This document shows, in pieces, positions 6,295 through 6,808 of a stretch of 6,808 nt of DNA. The stretch lies in assembly GCA_964614375.1 (NCBI GenBank), contig CAZTLI010000300.1, forward strand, positions 1-6,808, in the 5' to 3' direction. The position numbers and the translations under genes are program-made. The notes under the pieces are model-generated. The model saw nothing but the letters and a program-made list of their open reading frames with translations. It was not told the origin of the DNA and did no database searches. Source of the stretch: CAZTLI01 sp964614375 (lineage in GTDB: Bacteria; Chloroflexota; Anaerolineae; Aggregatilineales; Phototrophicaceae). Every line of letters begins with the position of its first letter. Within the stretch, counting starts at the first letter, position 1.

Positions 6295-6808
6295 TTAGTA
6301 TTTGCCCACAATTTCGTACCAACCGCTGCCTTTGACGGTATTCTTGCCCACTTGCAAACTTTGCCCCCAGAGCAGCCATTCATGAAACGGTGATAAATCG
6401 CCCTCGAATCGGACTTCACCGACGAAGCCACCCATATCATGATAGTAATTGCTGCGGCGTGACCCGCTGCGTACATCGACCCAGCGGGTGTTATTCAGTG
6501 CCCATCGAACTTTGGCTGCGGCTTGAATCAGGTCTTGATAGAGGGGCCGCCAGATTTCGGGCGCAGCCGTCGTTGGGTCATCACTATAATGAAATACCAT
6601 CGCCTGACAGCGTTCCAGCAAACGGGCGATAAGCGGCGCAAATTCCGGCTGGCGGAGGATAGTCTTGTAGTGTTTCAGTGTCGTCGGTGTCAGAAAATGC
6701 AGGTGAATATGTCCATCCGGTAAAGCGGCGGCCTGCTGTATGATGTCTGTGCGCGTGACGGTGATGGTCGGTAAGCGGACGATGCCGTCTTGCAACAGGG
6801 TTTCTGTG
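6295..6808 (-). CDS. cas6: CRISPR pre-crRNA endoribonuclease Cas6 (5' end missing)
   Basis: 170 residues are visible, and the frame stays open to the window edge. The TTG at 6795 is therefore an internal codon, not a credible start. The fragment matches the C-terminal part of the Cas6 RAMP family (the CRISPR_Cas6 type common beside type III systems). It has a HLHFLTPTTLKHY strand and turn, a FAPLIARLLERCQAM helix, a MGGFVGEVRFEGD strand, and the glycine-rich end WGQSLQVGKNTVKGSGWYEI typical of the RNA-binding G-loop. Cas6 cuts pre-crRNA within each repeat. This fits the array, where the ACCC/GGGT stem is followed by an 8-nt handle. The N-terminal RAMP domain, where several Cas6 proteins carry catalytic residues, is outside the window, so activity cannot be judged. 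It is co-oriented with cas1-cas2-cas4, 78 bp upstream of cas1. Another RAMP protein is possible but less likely. Confidence 0.85.
   Translation of the reverse strand, partial: TETLLQDGIVRLPTITVTRTDIIQQAAALPDGHIHLHFLTPTTLKHYKTILRQPEFAPLIARLLERCQAMVFHYSDDPTTAAPEIWRPLYQDLIQAAAKVRWALNNTRWVDVRSGSRRSNYYHDMGGFVGEVRFEGDLSPFHEWLLWGQSLQVGKNTVKGSGWYEIVGKY

Noticed and set aside
6013..6393. Plus-strand frame of 126 aa spanning cas1, the gap and cas6.
   Set aside because: It runs antisense through two recognised genes and resembles no known family.

Overview
The window is a bacterial CRISPR locus: a long repeat-spacer array, its leader, and a cas adaptation/processing gene cluster, all read on the minus strand (right to left). 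The host looks bacterial. The genes have GGAG-type ribosome binding sites, the leader has a TATAAT-like -10 box, and base composition is mixed at roughly half GC. The style of Cas1 and Cas6 would fit Chloroflexota or another phylum rich in type III / I-B / I-D systems, but that is a weak guess and no taxonomic marker is present.

Layout by position. 1-75 is a short flank at the old end of the array, with one small hairpin. 76-4197 is an array of 57 37-bp repeats and 56 spacers of 35-38 bp. 4198-4365 is the leader, with an extended -10 promoter aimed into the array, a perfect AGGTCA/TGACCT palindrome just downstream of the predicted start, and a 13-bp tandem motif where a -35 box would lie. A perfect 12-bp inverted repeat (4321-4371) straddles the cas4 stop codon. 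Reading leftward from the right edge, the genes are cas6 (5' end cut off by the window), cas1, cas2 and cas4. cas1/cas2 share one base and cas2/cas4 overlap by 11 bases, so they form one translationally coupled unit.

How it works together. Cas1, Cas2 and Cas4 would trim and insert new spacers at the leader end (right side). The array is transcribed leftward from the leader promoter. Cas6 would cut each repeat just 3' of a small ACCC/GGGT stem, leaving an 8-nt crRNA handle ACTGAAAC. No interference (effector) genes lie in the window, so the subtype cannot be fixed. They may lie upstream of cas6, to the right, or act in trans.

The most unusual signal is inside the array. Five consecutive spacers (S46-S50, 3387-3722) are 37-38 bp and all start with TC on the plus strand (end in GA in crRNA sense). 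GA is also how the present leader ends, and removing it restores the standard 35-36 bp. This looks like a fossil run of spacer insertions in which the leader-side cut slipped 2 nt into the leader. A second curiosity is spacer S16, which is mostly a 12-bp near-perfect hairpin and shares 14 bp with spacer S51.
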